A stretch of 27,797 nucleotides of DNA from JBBQWZ01 sp043788745 (GTDB lineage: Bacteria > Acidobacteriota > Terriglobia > Bryobacterales > Bryobacteraceae). The notes beneath the pieces were generated by a model that did not search any database, was not told where the DNA came from, and saw only the letters and a program-made list of their open reading frames with translations. The first letter of the stretch is position 1. The number at the start of each line of letters is the position of its first letter. Shown in pieces: positions 7,896 through 15,865 of this stretch. Position numbers and translations under genes: made by a program. The stretch lies in assembly GCA_043788745.1 (NCBI GenBank), contig JAYVTO010000162.1, forward strand, positions 1 through 27,797, read 5' to 3'.

Positions 7896-8636
7896 CTATT
7901 TCGCGGCGCTCGCGCGCTGCGAACGCTTAATGAAATAGTCAATGAGCTCGGAGCTGGAGTTGCCCATTTCCACGTCGAACGCTTCGATGCGGTTGGTGAA
8001 GTAGTTGAACATCATGACGGCCGGGATGGCGACGACCAGACCGACGGCGGTGGTGACGAGCGCTTCCGAAATACCGCCGGCGACGGCGCCGAGACCGGTC
8101 GACTTTTCCGTCGTGATGCCGCGGAATGCGTTGATGATGCCGATGACGGTTCCGAACAGTCCGACGAACGGACCGGTGGAGCCGATGGTAGCGAGCGACG
8201 AAACACCGCGCTTCAATTCGGCGTGCACGATCGCTTCGGCGCGTTCGAGAGCGCGCTTCGACGCCGAGATCTCGTCACCCGAAATTTCGTTCGAAATGCG
8301 GTGTGCCTGGAATTCCTGAAGACCGGCGACCACAACCTTCGCCAAATGGCTCTTGCTGAACCGGTCGGCAATCTTGATGGCTTCGTCGAGTTTCCCTTCG
8401 CGGAGGGCACCGGCCACTGCCGGTGCAAACTGTCGCGACTGCGTGCGGGCCGCGTTAAAGGCCAGCATGCGATCAATCATCACGCCAATCGACCACGCCG
8501 ACATCACAAACAGAATGATGACGACCGAGCGGGCGAGCCAGCTCATCTGTCCCCACATAGAGACGAGATCGAAACTGACGGCGGGAGCTGCTTCCTGAAT
8601 CAACAGAAACGCCCAAATTTGCAACTGTAATACCAT
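7896..8636 (-). CDS. exbB: ExbB/MotA/TolQ-family proton-channel protein
   Basis: Pentameric inner-membrane scaffold of the Ton motor. The 246-residue protein has a first transmembrane helix at about 35-55 (WLARSVVIILFVMSAWSIGVMI), a cytoplasmic loop, and two helices near 150-215 containing the family signature (LATIGSTGPFVGLFGTVIGIINAF and GISEALVTTAVGLVVAIPAVM). Length and topology are normal. Since no tolB or pal is nearby and a tonB gene sits immediately upstream, the ExbB assignment is better than TolQ. A strong AGGAGAA ribosome site precedes the ATG. Confidence 0.96.
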   Translation of the reverse strand: MVLQLQIWAFLLIQEAAPAVSFDLVSMWGQMSWLARSVVIILFVMSAWSIGVMIDRMLAFNAARTQSRQFAPAVAGALREGKLDEAIKIADRFSKSHLAKVVVAGLQEFQAHRISNEISGDEISASKRALERAEAIVHAELKRGVSSLATIGSTGPFVGLFGTVIGIINAFRGITTEKSTGLGAVAGGISEALVTTAVGLVVAIPAVMMFNYFTNRIEAFDVEMGNSSSELIDYFIKRSQRASAAK

Positions 8637-8678
8637 AATGTTCTCCTGCGAGTTGAATTGATTGGAACGAACACTTGC

Positions 8679-8704
8679 CAGGGCGGACGTACCCGACCGC
8701 CCTG
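8679..8704. repeat. Hairpin between tonB and exbB
   Basis: CAGGGCGG (8679-8686) and CCGCCCTG (8697-8704) form a perfect 8-bp stem with a 10-base loop in the 101-base gap between tonB and exbB. No T-run follows on the minus strand, so full termination is unlikely. It could protect the exbB-exbD part of the transcript or reduce read-through. Confidence 0.5.
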
Positions 8705-8737
8705 TACTTCAAAAACACGACATTACAAGAAACGAAC

Positions 8738-9499
8738 TTACTGGCTCAACGTGAAGTTCACGTCGATCTGCGTAATCACTTCGACTGGCTCCCCGTTTAG
8801 CAACGTGGGCTTGTAGAGCCATTGCTTCACGGCTTCCGTGGCGGCTTGTACCAGCAACGGATGTCCACTGATCAACTGCAAATTCTGGATGGTGCCGTCC
8901 TTGCCAATGATGGCGGTAAAACGGACGGAGCCCGAGATGCGCGCCTGCTTGGCGAGGGGCGGGTAGGGCGGGGCGACCTTTTTGATCAGGTTCGCCTGTT
9001 GCACGTTACCGCCGACGCGGATACGTTCGAGGTTCTTCGGCTTCGGCGGTTCTTTCACGGCCGGAGGAGGCGGAGGCGCAGCCGACGGGATTCCGCCGAT
9101 GATGCCGCCGATCACGCCGCCGGCCGTTCCACCAGGAACGCCACCCGGTACACCGCCGACGACGCCCATCGCGCCCGACATGGGGGGCATTTCTTCCTCC
9201 TTGATCAACGCAATGTCTTTAGGGATCTGCTTCGGGGCCATCAAGCGGCCGGCATCAAACTGGCGGGGAGCAATTTTGACTACCTTCACGGGCGCCGCGG
9301 GCGGCGGCGGCGGTGGTGGTGGTGGCGGCGGAGGCGCTACCAGGAAACTGGTGAGCTGCGTGCGAGGCAGCGTCTCGGTGTAGATCAGCGGGATGATGAT
9401 CATCACCGCAATCAACCCCATCTGGCCGGCAAACGAAACAAGCACCGTCCAGGGCTTCTTTGTTTTACCGATCCCGTCTACGAACGTCTGCTCAAACAT
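8738..9499 (-). CDS. tonB: TonB-family energy transducer
   Basis: Spans the periplasm and carries energy from ExbB/ExbD to TonB-dependent outer-membrane transporters. The 253-residue protein has a cytoplasmic N-terminus, one transmembrane helix at about 18-40, a run of 12 prolines at 56-67, a Gly-rich repeat at about 113-138 (GGVPGGVPGGTAGG and similar), a second proline patch (APPPPPAVKEPPKPK), and a TonB C-terminal domain at about 174-253 (PPYPPLAKQARISGSVRFTAII). The 12-proline run would need EF-P for smooth translation. A strong GGAGG site lies upstream. It follows secF by 47 bases on the same strand. Confidence 0.95.
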   Translation of the reverse strand: MFEQTFVDGIGKTKKPWTVLVSFAGQMGLIAVMIIIPLIYTETLPRTQLTSFLVAPPPPPPPPPPPPAAPVKVVKIAPRQFDAGRLMAPKQIPKDIALIKEEEMPPMSGAMGVVGGVPGGVPGGTAGGVIGGIIGGIPSAAPPPPPAVKEPPKPKNLERIRVGGNVQQANLIKKVAPPYPPLAKQARISGSVRFTAIIGKDGTIQNLQLISGHPLLVQAATEAVKQWLYKPTLLNGEPVEVITQIDVNFTLSQ

Positions 9500-9546
9500 T
9501 CGGATCCTCCACTTTGGAAGCGGCGCAAGTCCGCGTCTCCTGAAAT

Positions 9547-10776
9547 TTACAAACTAACCGCGGCCACCTTCTTCGGCAAAGCCTTGGATGCGGACGCACC
9601 CATTTCCTTAGGTCCACTGACGCTTCCTGAGCCGCCCGAGTTCCTGCTCTCGACAACATTTTGCCCGAAAAGCAAAATCGGGCTGGCGACGAAAATCGAC
9701 GAATACGTTCCGACGATAATACCGACGACGAGGGCAAACGAAAACCCGTGGAGCACTTCGCCGCCGAACAAGTATAACGAGACCGCGGTCAAAAATGTAA
9801 GGCCCGACGTCAAGATCGTGCGGCTCAGCGTTTGGTTGACCGCGAGGTTGATCACGGTCTCCAATTTCTCGCGCCGCATGCTGCGCAAATCCTCGCGAAT
9901 ACGGTCGAAAACGACAATTGTATCGTTCATCGAATACCCCACGAGAGTAAGCAGGGCGGCCACCACCGTAAGGTCGAGCGCCTTGTCGAAGAGCGAGAAC
10001 AGGCCGAGTGTGATGATCGTATCGTGGAACACGGCAACCACGGCCGCAACACCGTACAGCCACTCAAAGCGGAACGCGATGTAGACCAGCATTCCACCCA
10101 GCGCATACAGGGTAGCGAGAATCGCCTGCGTGCGGAGTTCGCCGCCGACCTTCGGACCAACGACGTCCGTCGACAAAATCGCGAACGGCGCCAGTGAGCA
10201 CGATTCCTTCAGCGCCGCGATGAGCTGCGGCGTAACGCCCGGAGTACCCGACAACTCGTCGAAGCTCTTCAGCAATCCGCTGTGCGAGATCTTATAGTCG
10301 ACCGCGGCCTTCGCCAGCTTTTGCAGTTCTTCTTCCGACAGAGGAACGCCGGCCTTCTGTAGCGGTTCGCGAATCCTCTCCGCGACGCCGGCCTGGCCCG
10401 CGTTGTTAAACTCGAGACGGCTGTCGGCCTGTCCAAAGGTCGCCTGCATCACGTCGACCACCTGCTGGCGGTTGGCGTTCAACTGCTTCTCGTCCTTGAT
10501 CTCGGTGCCGATCAGAACCTCGGGCTTGCCCGTGATCTGCTGCACGCTGATCTCTCCGGAAATCTTTTGGCTCAGCGCGGCGCGAATCTTGTCAACAGGC
10601 GGCTCCGCGTTGAAGCGCACGTAGACCAGCGCACCGCCCTTGAAGTCGATGCCGTACCGCGGGCCGCCCTTCACGGCGAGACTGACGAGGCCGGCGGCCG
10701 TCAAAATCAGCGACGCAACGATAAAGGGCATCTTCTTGCCCAGAAAGTCGAAATTGGTGTTCTTGAATAACTCCAT
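9547..10776 (-). CDS. secF: Protein translocase subunit SecF
   Basis: Membrane partner of SecD that uses the proton motive force to pull exported proteins through SecYEG. The 409-residue protein is about 90-100 residues longer than typical SecF. It has the first transmembrane helix (about 17-36), the GIDFKGG motif at 42-48, then a periplasmic region with an insertion of about 85 residues (roughly 115-200), followed by the usual five helices beginning VGPKVGGELRTQAIL and including VGYSMNDTIVVFDRIREDL. A Ser/Gly/Lys-rich tail of about 40 residues ends the protein. The extended periplasmic part is noted as odd. It is separated from secD by 151 bases. Confidence 0.96.
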   Translation of the reverse strand: MELFKNTNFDFLGKKMPFIVASLILTAAGLVSLAVKGGPRYGIDFKGGALVYVRFNAEPPVDKIRAALSQKISGEISVQQITGKPEVLIGTEIKDEKQLNANRQQVVDVMQATFGQADSRLEFNNAGQAGVAERIREPLQKAGVPLSEEELQKLAKAAVDYKISHSGLLKSFDELSGTPGVTPQLIAALKESCSLAPFAILSTDVVGPKVGGELRTQAILATLYALGGMLVYIAFRFEWLYGVAAVVAVFHDTIITLGLFSLFDKALDLTVVAALLTLVGYSMNDTIVVFDRIREDLRSMRREKLETVINLAVNQTLSRTILTSGLTFLTAVSLYLFGGEVLHGFSFALVVGIIVGTYSSIFVASPILLFGQNVVESRNSGGSGSVSGPKEMGASASKALPKKVAAVSL

Positions 10777-10927
10777 GTAAGCCTAGACGCCGGGCTTTGA
10801 TTGCATCAGACACCGGCCCTTTTCAAAAAGTTCCCAGCCGGGGTGGATTGGAAACCTTACCATACTCCCGGCCACGCAAGCAAACCGCCTCTGATGAGCG
10901 CCCCGCCTGCCTCTCAAATCGATCGAA

Positions 10928-12556
10928 CTAAATGCTCAACTCTGTAATCTGCTTGTCACCGGACAGTTCCCAATCGAAGATGACCTTCGACACGAAAACC
11001 GCGGTGAACACGTTGGCCAGCAGACCGATCACGAGCGTCACCGCAAAGCCCTTCACCGGGCCGCTACCGAACAGGAACAGGAACGCGCACGAAACCACCG
11101 TCGTAACGTGCGTATCGATAATCGTCAGAAAGGCCTTGCTGAAGCCCGCGTCCACCGCGGCGATCACGCTCTTGCCGCCCCGCAGTTCTTCGCGAATGCG
11201 CTCGAAGATCAGCACGTTTGAGTCGACCGCCATACCAATCGTCAAAATGATTCCGGCAATGCCGGGCAGGGTGAGCGTCGCTTCAAAATAGGCCAGCGCC
11301 GCAATCAGGATCACCGCGTTGAGGATCAGCGCGAGCGTCGCGTTGATGCCCGCCTTGCGATAGTACACCAGCATCACAAGCACGACGGCGCCGACGCCAA
11401 CCAAGCCCGCCGTAATGCCGGCATTGATCGAATCTGCGCCGAGCGACGGTCCAACGGTGCGTTCTTCGAGGTACTCCACGCTCGCCGGCAACGAGCCTGC
11501 CTTCAGGTTCAGCGCGAGATCGGAGGCTTCCAAGCTGTCGGCTGCTCCGGTGATCGTTCCCGTGTCGCTGATCTTGGCTTCGATGCGCGGTGCGCTGATC
11601 ACGATACTGTCGAGCACAATCGCCAGGCGATTGCCGATGTTCGCGCCGGTATACGATTCAAACCGCTTCGCCGCGTCCTGTGTGAGGACGAACAGCGTTT
11701 CCCAACGGCCGGCCTGCCCACCCTGCTGCGGACGCGCGTCACGGAGATCGCGACCCGTCACAACGGGCGACCGCGCGAGCAACCACCAGTTGTCACCCGC
11801 TCCGCCGCCGGAGCGCGGGCTACCGCGCACGATGCGCGTATTCAACGGGAGCACGCCGCCGTTCTTTGAAAGCACCTCTTCGCGCGTCGGGAACGGACCG
11901 TCTTTCACTTCCGCCAATTCGAGCAGCGCGGCGGTTTTAAGAATTTGTTTGATGCGGCCCGGATCGTCGACACCCGGCAACTGCACCAGAATTTCGGCGT
12001 CGGCGGCGCTGCGTCCGCGCTGCTGCACGCTCGATTCGGCAAGGCCCAGAGCATTGATCTTCTTTTCGATCGTGCTCATCGACTGCGTAACCGTGTCCTT
12101 GCGCAATTGCAGTGCGGACGTCGGCTTCAGGTTGAACTTGTAGTCGGTAGGATTCAACGAGGTCATCAACCAGCGATCATCGTAGTGCTCTTTGATAACC
12201 GTACGGAACTCGCCGGCCTTCGTCGCCGGCACGCCCTTCACCAGGAATTCGATCTTGTCGGCGTCATTTAACGTGGCCGGCTCGTTGCGCTCCATCGACA
12301 CGAACTCGACAGTGGCTTTCCGCAAGTAGTCTTTCAGGCCTTCCATCGTCGCGTCGGCGTCCGCTTTGAACGCGTCCTGGATCTGGACCTGCAGCACGAG
12401 GTGGCTGCCGCCGCGCAGATCGAGGCCCAGCCGGATATTCTTCTTGATGTTCGCCTGTAGCTCCGCGCCGTTCTTTGGCAATCCGATAATGCCGTAGGCG
12501 CAAACAAGAATGACGGCCACGATGGAGAGGACTTTGTAGAGTAGGGTGCGTGTCAT
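10928..12556 (-). CDS. secD: Protein translocase subunit SecD
   Basis: Larger half of the SecDF export motor. The 542-residue protein has a first transmembrane helix at about 6-26, the GLDLRGG motif at 44-50, a large periplasmic P1 region, and five C-terminal helices at about 378-530 including AVDSNVLIFERIREELRGG. The P1 head contains a Ser/Gly/Pro-rich loop (RGSPRSGGGAGDNWW and DARPQQGGQAGRW) that may be a lineage-specific insert. It lies in the conserved tgt-yajC-secD-secF order, 36 bases after yajC. The ribosome site is weak. Confidence 0.97.
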   Translation of the reverse strand: MTRTLLYKVLSIVAVILVCAYGIIGLPKNGAELQANIKKNIRLGLDLRGGSHLVLQVQIQDAFKADADATMEGLKDYLRKATVEFVSMERNEPATLNDADKIEFLVKGVPATKAGEFRTVIKEHYDDRWLMTSLNPTDYKFNLKPTSALQLRKDTVTQSMSTIEKKINALGLAESSVQQRGRSAADAEILVQLPGVDDPGRIKQILKTAALLELAEVKDGPFPTREEVLSKNGGVLPLNTRIVRGSPRSGGGAGDNWWLLARSPVVTGRDLRDARPQQGGQAGRWETLFVLTQDAAKRFESYTGANIGNRLAIVLDSIVISAPRIEAKISDTGTITGAADSLEASDLALNLKAGSLPASVEYLEERTVGPSLGADSINAGITAGLVGVGAVVLVMLVYYRKAGINATLALILNAVILIAALAYFEATLTLPGIAGIILTIGMAVDSNVLIFERIREELRGGKSVIAAVDAGFSKAFLTIIDTHVTTVVSCAFLFLFGSGPVKGFAVTLVIGLLANVFTAVFVSKVIFDWELSGDKQITELSI

Positions 12557-12592
12557 GCGGTGGTGTTTCCGAGTGGGATTCCGTAGATTTCG

Positions 12593-12913
12593 TTAGGACT
12601 GTTTCGGCGCGGCTGCCGGATCTAGTTTTCCGGATACAGCACTGCGTGCGACCTTTAGCTTGACGTTGTCGGGTTCAATGCGCAGGATCAGCGAGTCGTC
12701 GTGCAGCTTCACGATCGTACCTACCAGCCCTCCGGTCGTCAAGACGATGTCGCCGTTCTGTAAACTCGATAGCATCTGCGCCTGCTGCTTCTTCTGCTTC
12801 TGCATGGGCATGAAGACGAGAAAGTAGAAAATGGCGACGATGAAAACGAGCGGCAGAAAACCAAGAAGCTGGTTTTGCTGGGTGGACTCTAGGAGGAGCG
12901 CCGGAAAGTGCAT
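12593..12913 (-). CDS. yajC: Preprotein translocase subunit YajC
   Basis: Small single-span membrane protein of the SecDF-YajC complex. I choose the ATG at 12913 (MHFPALLLEST), giving 106 residues, the usual length. The frame is open further upstream, but that extension overlaps the end of tgt and has no family similarity. A transmembrane helix at about 18-36 (LGFLPLVFIVAIFYFLVFMP) is followed by the family signature QKQKKQQAQMLSSLQNGDIVLTTGGLVGTIVKL. It sits 31 bases after tgt and 36 bases before secD, the standard order. Confidence 0.95.
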   Translation of the reverse strand: MHFPALLLESTQQNQLLGFLPLVFIVAIFYFLVFMPMQKQKKQQAQMLSSLQNGDIVLTTGGLVGTIVKLHDDSLILRIEPDNVKLKVARSAVSGKLDPAAAPKQS

Positions 12914-12944
12914 TAATTGGCGGCCGTCGGGCAAACTGAACTGC

Positions 12945-14105
12945 TTACGAAACGGATTCCTTTTCTGTTTGGAGTCGGGGAAGTTGTTCAGCCCGAAGCG
13001 TCCGCAGAAGCTCCGGAAAGTTCCCAACTAGAATAGCGTGCCTGATCCGGCGCATGATGTCAAGGTAATGGCGAAGGTTGTGGATGGTCGCGAGCGTCGA
13101 ATACACGATCTCGCTCGCCTGGAACAGGTGCCGCAAATAGGCTCGAGAGAAGTTCCGGCAGGTATAGCACGGGCAGGAGGCGTCCACCGGCTCCGGATCC
13201 TCTTTATACCGCTGGTGCTTGATGATCACCGGCCCGTCGGACGTAAACAGGTAGCCGTTCCGCGCGTTTCGCGACGGCAGCACGCAATCCATCATATCGA
13301 CGCCGCGAGCGACGTATTCCGGCAACTCCTCCGGCATCCCGACGCCCATCACGTAGCGGGGCTTTTCTTTGGGGAGGAGCGGAGCCGTGATCTCCGTCAT
13401 CTGCAAACTCAAATCGCGCGGCTCGCCGACGCTCAACCCGCCAATCGCGTAGCCTTCCGCGTCCAGCTCGATTAGTCGCTCCGCGCATTCGCGCCGCAGA
13501 TCCGGGAACATCGAACCTTGGACGATGGGAAACAGCCGCCGCTTTCCATCCTTTCCCGTCCGCTCATAATGCTGACAAGCCGCCTTCGCCCAACTGATTG
13601 TTCGGCCCATCGACTTTCGCGTCTCGTCGAGGGTGGAAGGATACGGCAGGCATTCGTCGAGGACCATCATGATGTCCGAACCCAACGCCATCTGGACGTC
13701 AACCGTCGATTCCGGCGTGAACATGTGGCGGTCGCCGTTGAGGTGCGAACTGAACAGGACCCCCTCATCCGTTACTTTACGAAGGCCCTGCAAACTAAAC
13801 ACTTGAAAGCCCCCGGAGTCGGTTAAGATCGCCCGATCCCAGTTCATGAACTTGTGCAGCCCACCGAGCTTTCGGATCGTCTCATGGCCGGGCCTGAGGA
13901 AGAGGTGATAGGTGTTGCCGAGAATGATCTTCGCGTCGAGCTCGCCCGCAAGGTCGCGGGGCAACACGCCTTTGACCGTCGCTTGCGTACCCACGGGCAT
14001 GAACACCGGAGTCTCGACATCGCCGTGCGCCGTGTGAAGAAGTCCGGCGCGGGCGGCGGTGATGGGGCAGGTGGCCTGGATTTCGAAAGGAAGCATTCGT
14101 CCCAT
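12945..14105 (-). CDS. tgt: Queuine/preQ1 tRNA-ribosyltransferase
   Basis: Exchanges guanine 34 of GUN-anticodon tRNAs for preQ1 on the way to queuosine. The 386-residue protein is full length. Catalytic Asp96 (LTDSGGFQ) and nucleophile Asp273 (VDMMDCVLPSRNARNG) are present; the zinc site is Cys311, Cys313, Cys316 (CPCYTCRNFSRAYLRHLF) and His342 (ATIHNLRHYL). The start may be the first ATG (MGRM) or the second, three codons later (MLPFEIQA). It is the first gene of the long minus-strand run into yajC-secD-secF and is divergent from the antitoxin gene. A queA gene is not next to it. Confidence 0.97.
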   Translation of the reverse strand: MGRMLPFEIQATCPITAARAGLLHTAHGDVETPVFMPVGTQATVKGVLPRDLAGELDAKIILGNTYHLFLRPGHETIRKLGGLHKFMNWDRAILTDSGGFQVFSLQGLRKVTDEGVLFSSHLNGDRHMFTPESTVDVQMALGSDIMMVLDECLPYPSTLDETRKSMGRTISWAKAACQHYERTGKDGKRRLFPIVQGSMFPDLRRECAERLIELDAEGYAIGGLSVGEPRDLSLQMTEITAPLLPKEKPRYVMGVGMPEELPEYVARGVDMMDCVLPSRNARNGYLFTSDGPVIIKHQRYKEDPEPVDASCPCYTCRNFSRAYLRHLFQASEIVYSTLATIHNLRHYLDIMRRIRHAILVGNFPELLRTLRAEQLPRLQTEKESVS

Positions 14106-14222
14106 TTATCTTCGCAGGCGCGCGGGCCGACGTGGTACCTCCGGATCAGCGGATCCGTCCTGATAACATGAAGCGAGATGCCCATTGCGCGGCAGCGAAC
14201 CTCAACAAGAGGATTGATCACG

Positions 14223-14480
14223 ATGACCAGTGACACGCTCGAAGCCAAAGCGCATGACTTGATCGGCGAACTCGACCCGGGCAAAGTCGCTGCCCTCTAT
14301 CAATTGCTCGAAGTCATGGTTCACCCCGAGGAGGAAGAATTGACCGAGGAAGACCGCAACGCGTTGCGCGCGTCCGAGGAGTATTTCCGGAACGGCGGCC
14401 AAGGTATCCCGTTCGATCAGGTTGCGGCGCAGTGTGGCTTCACCATGGACGAGATCCACGCGGCGTCGCGCAATAGCTAG
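14223..14480 (+). CDS. Putative type II antitoxin paired with a broken RelE-like toxin
   Basis: A small 85-residue acidic protein (MTSDTLEAKAHDLIGELDPGKVAALYQLLEVM...). It has a helical N-terminal half, a run of acidic residues (HPEEEELTEEDRNAL) and a C-terminal FDQVAAQCGFTMDEI segment. I do not recognise a named Pfam domain with certainty, but the size, acidity and position 22 bases before a RelE-like frame fit an antitoxin. The frame is open to an ATG at 14178; I prefer 14223 because AGAGGA lies nine bases upstream and the protein reads naturally from there. Its partner toxin carries a stop codon, so this antitoxin may now be solitary. Divergent from tgt. Confidence 0.65.
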   Translation: MTSDTLEAKAHDLIGELDPGKVAALYQLLEVMVHPEEEELTEEDRNALRASEEYFRNGGQGIPFDQVAAQCGFTMDEIHAASRNS

Positions 14481-14502
14481 GCCGGTTTCGCGAAGAAACG
14501 CC

Positions 14503-14742
14503 GTGAAGAACATTCAATTCGAACCTGAGGTTCCGGCCCAGGTCCGCAGCATCTCGCGATGATCGATCTTGGGAGCAATCCATCGCTGCGCCGAAACCGG
14601 CGCAGGCAACGTTCGGGCGCTGGCTGACGAGTTTGAAGGCTTCCGCCGCCTCCGAGTCGGCAACCATCGTGTCTTTTTCAAAGAGACCGCCGAAGCGATC
14701 GTCGTTTATCGCGTCGCCGACCGGCGCGACGTGTATCGCTAA
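14503..14742 (+). pseudogene. RelE/ParE-family toxin interrupted by an in-frame TGA
   Basis: From a GTG at 14503 to a TAA at 14740-14742 there is an 80-codon frame with a single internal stop, TGA at 14560-14562 (codon 20). The part before reads VKNIQFEPEVPAQVRSISR. The part after contains ILGAIHRCAETGAG, then FRRLRVGNHRVFFKE and ends VVYRVADRRDVYR, which has the typical RelE/ParE mRNA-interferase core and basic C-terminal RRDVYR ending. Around the stop the spacing is two or three residues shorter than I expect for the family, so a small deletion may accompany the nonsense change. The most likely reading is an inactivated toxin. A start at a later TTG or a base error in the sequence are alternatives. 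Confidence 0.7.
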
Positions 14743-14827
14743 CGGCGCGGACGAGCGGGAATCCGTGGAAGACGCATTCGCCACATTTAGTTTCGAGAGC
14801 GCGCGGGCCGGACGCCATAATTAGAGC

Positions 14828-15370
14828 ATGATGAAAAGACTAGCTGCCGTCTTTCCGCTCCTTCTTTCGTTCGCGGGAACTTTGTCCACCGCGAACGCCC
14901 AATCCGCTGCCCTCCTGACTCCGGACGAACTCATCGAGAATTGGCGCACCGCCAAGGAATTCACCCTCGCCGTCGCCGAGAAGATGCCCGAAGAGGATTA
15001 CTTCTTCAAAGCCTCGCCCGAGGAAATGACCTTTGCCGTGCTCCTGATGCACATCGCGGGAGCGAACGTATTCCGCTTCGAGCAGTTGCTGGGCGGGAAA
15101 TCGACGGTCGACGCGACAGTCTTGAGGCAACACCCCAAGGCCGACGTCATACGCTATCTCACCGCCAGCTTCGACTACGTTCTACAGGCGCTTCCCAAGT
15201 TGACGGCGGCGCAACTGGCCGCCATGTACAAGGTGGATTGGGTTGGCCGCCCGCAGGTCACGGGACGGCAGCTTGTCCTCGGCATGTTCACCCACGTCGC
15301 CCATCACCGGGCGCAGGCAGAGGTGTATCTGCGAATCAAGGGGATTGCGCCGCCTGCGTACCGGTTTTAA
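14828..15370 (+). CDS. Exported DinB-family protein
   Basis: A 180-residue protein with a Sec signal peptide (about 1-24, cleavage after ANA) and a four-helix DinB-like domain. The three potential metal-binding histidines are His75 (VLLMHIAGAN), His156 and His160 (FTHVAHHRAQAEVYLR). DinB-superfamily proteins are usually cytoplasmic thiol-transferase-like or unknown metalloproteins; exported versions are common in acidobacteria. Substrate and function are unknown. Two tandem ATGs (14828, 14831) are possible starts. It is a single-gene unit between the broken toxin and tRNA-Arg. Confidence 0.88.
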   Translation: MMKRLAAVFPLLLSFAGTLSTANAQSAALLTPDELIENWRTAKEFTLAVAEKMPEEDYFFKASPEEMTFAVLLMHIAGANVFRFEQLLGGKSTVDATVLRQHPKADVIRYLTASFDYVLQALPKLTAAQLAAMYKVDWVGRPQVTGRQLVLGMFTHVAHHRAQAEVYLRIKGIAPPAYRF

Positions 15371-15475
15371 CGGCTGCTTCGCGATCTGCCATGAGCGCAG
15401 AAGATCGTGGCGTTTGCACTGCGGGGATGTCGCGATAACGGAGGCGCGACTCGGTGTACGCGGAGAGGGAGGAAG

Positions 15476-15553
15476 TGGTACGCCCGATAAGATTCGAACT
15501 TATGACCTTTTGCTCCGGAGGCAAACGCTCTATCCAGGCTGAGCTACGGGCGC
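15476..15553 (-). tRNA. tRNA-Arg (anticodon CCG)
   Basis: A complete cloverleaf on the minus strand. The acceptor stem GCGCCCG pairs with CGGGCGT (one G-U at the end), D arm GCTC/GAGC, anticodon stem TTTGC/GCAAA with loop CTCCGGA (anticodon CCG, reading CGG), five-base variable loop, and T arm ATAAG/CTTAT with TTCGAAT. The 3' CCA is encoded (TGG at 15476-15478 on the plus strand). It stands alone, with a VapB-like remnant just upstream of its 5' end on the opposite strand. Confidence 0.97.
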
Positions 15554-15561
15554 GTATTTGT

Positions 15562-15567
15562 ATTGTA
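15562..15567 (-). promoter_or_regulatory. Candidate -10 box for tRNA-Arg
   Basis: On the minus strand TACAAT lies eight bases before the tRNA-Arg 5' end, the right distance for a -10 box. No convincing -35 hexamer is at the ideal spacing, so this is a weak call. Confidence 0.35.
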
Positions 15568-15587
15568 CTCGTTTTTTGTCCCACGAA

Positions 15588-15710
15588 ATGGACCTGAGAG
15601 GGCGCCCGAGGGTGCCCGTCGAACGTTTGGTGAAGGACGCGATGCACCGCAAAGGAATCTGCTTCAAGCAAGCCCTCAACGACGACGCCCGGATTGGACT
15701 TCGTCATTGA
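15588..15710 (+). pseudogene. VapB-like antitoxin remnant (40 aa)
   Basis: A short frame from ATG 15588 to TGA 15708-15710. After an unusual N-terminus (MDLRGRPRVP) it reads VERLVKDAMHRKGI, then CFKQALNDDARIGL, which resembles the helix-helix part of VapB/ribbon-helix-helix antitoxins in which a KGI/S-FKQALNDAIR-GL pattern is common. The usual N-terminal beta strand (RTT-L-LDDD type) and the C-terminal toxin-binding tail are missing, and no PIN-domain toxin follows. I therefore treat it as a decayed fragment. It lies 34 bases from the tRNA-Arg gene. The match is by eye and short. Confidence 0.4.
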
Positions 15711-15740
15711 CGCTCGCGGTTTTTCGGTGAGTGGCGGTGG
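15711..15740. repeat. Partial copy of a REP-like intergenic repeat
   Basis: CGCTCGCGGTTTTTCGGTGAG resembles the right half of the repeats at 18355-18384 and 23256-23286 (CGCTCGCGGTTC followed by TTCG). The rest of the stretch 15711-15865 shows no gene or other structure I can support. Confidence 0.35.
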
Positions 15741-15865
15741 CCGTGGATGTCTTTCTTCGATTATGGGCGGGGATGCTGGGCCGAAGGCTGGCAGGGAAAC
15801 CGACCGCAAAGCCGGGCGATACCTGAGCCGCCAAGCAGCATTCTCCAGCGAGCACGATTTCGGAA

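Noticed and set aside
14118..14810. 12-bp direct repeat GCGCGCGGGCCG at 14118-14129 and 14799-14810 flanking the toxin-antitoxin remnant
   Set aside because: Tempting as insertion-flanking repeats, but the word is pure G/C in a GC-rich genome and could easily recur by chance; no integrase or other mobility gene is present.
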